Source: CAXMST01 sp964196325
Lineage (GTDB): Bacteria; Actinomycetota; Thermoleophilia; Solirubrobacterales; 70-9
Assembly (NCBI GenBank): GCA_964196325.1
Contig: CAXMST010000181.1
Span: forward strand, 1 to 6,624
DNA length: 6,624 nucleotides
Direction of reading: 5' to 3'
Shown here: piece after piece, positions 5,283 through 6,624 of the stretch
Position numbering within the stretch: the stretch's first letter is position 1
How the letters are laid out: every line of letters begins with the position of its first letter
The notes under the pieces: generated by a model
What the model saw: only the letters and a program-made list of their open reading frames with translations
What the model was told of the DNA's origin: nothing
Databases searched by the model: none
Translations under genes and position numbers: made by a program

Positions 5283-5709
5283 GCTATCTGGCCTACTGCT
5301 CGACCCACCCGCGGGAAGCGGGGCCACGGAGGACCGGACCCGTCGAGGTGCTGACGTGGCAGTCGCGGACGTCAGATGGAAGATCTCGTCGACGACGAGC
5401 TGGAACATGCTGGCGCTCAAGGTTCAGGGCACGAAGTGGCGCATCCGCTTCACGCCTTCGAGCGGGCCAATCGATTGCAGGAGGCGCAAGGCGCAAAGAC
5501 CGGGCGCCGCTGGGCGCAAGGCGCTCGGTGAGGCGGTCTGAACGGACATCTTCGGAGCGGACCGCCGGAATGATCGGCGCCGGGCCATCGATCCTAGGAC
5601 GCCGACGCCCCGCTACTGCCCAGCGCCAAGAGCGACGCTCCGGGTGTGGAGCGTCGGGCTCAATGCAAAGGTGGAGCGAAGGCGGGTCGCCGACTGCTTT
5701 GTCACCCGT
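5283..5709. other. about 430 bp with no supported gene
   Basis: Several frames are open on the plus strand (such as 5356-5541 and a 51-codon frame at 5376-5531), but none shows a domain, a good ribosome binding site or family resemblance. The stretch contains a direct repeat of GGCGCAAGGCGC (5483-5494 and 5513-5524), a small hairpin, CCCGC-GGGAA-GCGGG (5308-5322), just after the orphan fragment, and a strong hairpin at 5633-5656. It appears to be intergenic or decayed sequence. Confidence 0.4.
5633..5656 (-). terminator. 9-bp perfect hairpin downstream of the SnoaL-like gene
   Basis: CGACGCTCC (5633-5641) pairs without mismatch to GGAGCGTCG (5648-5656) around GGGTGT. It lies about 55 bp beyond the stop of the minus-strand ester-cyclase-like gene and about 350 bp beyond the orphan fragment on the plus strand. 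No T tract follows on either side. Transcription termination is the simplest explanation. Confidence 0.42.
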
Positions 5710-6175
5710 CTACGAGCCTCGTGAGCGAAGCACGGCGCGGGCCATCGTCATGGGGTGGGTGAGCAGGGGCGTGAGCTTCCCGGCGACGCTGTCGGGATCG
5801 TGAGCGACGCCAAGCTCCTGCAGTAGCTCGAGGCGGTCGAAGAAGACCCGCTCGCAGACGAGCTCATCGTCCTCGAGGTCTAAGATCGCCACCAGTGGGA
5901 TCTCGATCCGCCGGCCGGTCGGCGGCAGCCCGCGGAACGCCCCCTCTGGGTGCCGAGCAGAAGGGACTCGATGATCACCGCGTCGTCGACGTGGTGCAGA
6001 CGGTCCCATCGCCCGGGTCCGGGAAGCTGAGCCTAGGGAGCGCCGTAGCGAGCTCCTCGCAGTAAGCGGCCACCGCGTCTGCGCCGTCGAAACGAGAGAC
6101 CTTGCGTGAAGCTACGTGCGGCGCTACGGTCGCATCATCACGAGACCGGACGAGGCCGCCGTCGATGCTCCTCAC
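5710..6175 (-). pseudogene. SnoaL-like ester cyclase / NTF2-fold protein with two frameshifts
   Basis: Read across three frames the minus strand encodes one SnoaL-like protein of about 155 residues, the usual size. It reads SRFDGADAVAAYCEELATAL, then DRLHHVDDAVIIESLLLGTQ, then AFRGLPPTGRRIEIPLVAIL, then ELVCERVFFDRLELLQELG, ending LTPLLTHPMTMARAVLRSR. The central GLPPTGRRIEIP is characteristic of the family, whose members include polyketide cyclases and many enzymes of unknown substrate. The breaks fall at GGG (6005-6007) and GGGGG (5940-5944). One extra G in each restores a continuous frame. The start is uncertain: GTG 6173-6175 has GGGAG a few bases upstream, and the frame is open further. 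Its 5' end overlaps the divergent gene that starts near 6116, so at least one start is misplaced. It is a pseudogene if the indels are real, otherwise a normal gene. Confidence 0.68.
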
Positions 6176-6624
6176 GTCGCTCCCGACGCGAGCTTCGATC
6201 TGAGCCTCAGAGAGATTCTCGACCGGGGCGCCGGGACCTGGAGTCGCGGCGACCTCGATGCCTATCTGGCGGTGATGGCCCCCGAGATCGAGCTCTCGCT
6301 CGAGCTCGACGAGGCGGGGCATCCACTGTTCCCGGGCCTTCAGCCACTGTACCGGGGGCACAAGGGCATCCGCCAGTTCTGGGACGACTGGCACTCGGGG
6401 TTCGAGCGGGGCGTGCCCCTGGAGCTGATCGGGGTCGTCTACGGAACGGGTTGCTACGCGGCGCGTGCCCGCTTCCGCGCGGTCGGGCGTGAAGGCGTGA
6501 CAGCCGAACGCGAGATAACCAGCGCCGTCGAGGTCCGCGACGGGCTGATCTGGCGCTTTCGCGACTTCGCCCACTGGGAGGACGCGCTCGAGGCGCTTGG
6601 CATGCCGACGGACCTGACCCCCGG
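6116..6624 (+). CDS. NTF2-like / SnoaL-fold protein, 3' end beyond the window
   Basis: An open frame of 169 codons runs off the right edge. After a poorly conserved beginning it reads WSRGDLDAYLAVMAPEIEL (the alpha-helix that opens NTF2-fold proteins), YRGHKGIRQFWDDWHSGF, LIGVVYGTGCYAARARF, REITSAVEVRDGLIWRFRDF and HWEDALEALGM. This order (helix, then RGHxGxRxFW, then the beta strands and a final strand-helix with DGxIxRxRxF) is that of actinobacterial SnoaL-like proteins annotated as nuclear transport factor 2 family. The substrate is unknown. The protein is nearly complete, since relatives end soon after the EALEALG segment. The only in-frame start upstream is GTG 6116. It lacks a clear ribosome binding site and gives an N-terminus longer than usual, so the true start is unresolved. 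It is divergent from the other NTF2-fold gene. Confidence 0.75.
   Translation, partial: MRRYGRIITRPDEAAVDAPHVAPDASFDLSLREILDRGAGTWSRGDLDAYLAVMAPEIELSLELDEAGHPLFPGLQPLYRGHKGIRQFWDDWHSGFERGVPLELIGVVYGTGCYAARARFRAVGREGVTAEREITSAVEVRDGLIWRFRDFAHWEDALEALGMPTDLTP

Noticed and set aside
4404..5420. 338-codon minus-strand open frame opposite the IS481 remnant
   Set aside because: It spans the transposase and the orphan fragment antisense and has no family resemblance.
5376..5531. 51-codon plus-strand frame beginning MEDLVDDELEHAG
   Set aside because: The composition is plausible, but it has no ribosome binding site, no recognisable homology, and competing frames are open over the same bases.
6106..6492. 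128-codon plus-strand frame over the NTF2-like gene
   Set aside because: It is an Arg-rich shadow. The frame one base later is open to the window edge and carries the NTF2-fold signatures.

Overview
The window is GC-rich chromosomal DNA with G/C-ending codons, and its protein families are typical of actinobacteria. The 5' fragment (motifs YLQFWLYYPDS and YHVDDWE), the compact cupin and the SnoaL-like ester cyclase all resemble proteins I associate with Thermoleophilia/Solirubrobacterales. That placement is an inference from protein style, not a marker-gene result.

Layout. Positions 2-151 hold the 3' end of a truncated hypothetical gene. Positions 247-292 hold the 3' half of an initiator tRNA with no 5' half, followed by about 600 bp with no convincing gene. 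A cupin gene (902-1285, minus) and a class I SAM-dependent methyltransferase gene (1502-2454, plus) diverge from a 216-bp intergenic region that carries a perfect palindrome. The methyltransferase is frameshifted at a (GA)5 tract and its stop codon lies inside a terminator-like hairpin. A 417-bp leader with a possible RNA structure precedes an intact 14-helix DHA2-type MFS efflux gene (2891-4285).

Next comes a decayed IS481-family element (left end near 4396). It carries an 18-bp in-frame tandem duplication and a 1-base deletion at the first catalytic Asp, and it stops abruptly near 5030 against the orphan C-terminus of an unrecognised protein (to 5282). About 430 gene-free bases with a strong hairpin follow. 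The window ends with two divergent NTF2/SnoaL-fold genes: a minus-strand ester-cyclase-like gene broken by two G-run deletions (5710-6175) and a plus-strand NTF2-like gene that runs off the end (6116-6624).

How the genes relate. The cupin and methyltransferase could share the palindromic operator, and the exporter lies on the same strand downstream. A small-molecule modification and export role is possible but unproven. I see no defence system, CRISPR array or clear novel machinery. The most distinctive features are the tRNA-fMet remnant beside a truncated gene (a possible recombination scar), the operator-like palindrome, and four small indels, each of which breaks a recognisable protein. 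The last point means either several pseudogenes or uncorrected sequencing errors, and reads must decide.
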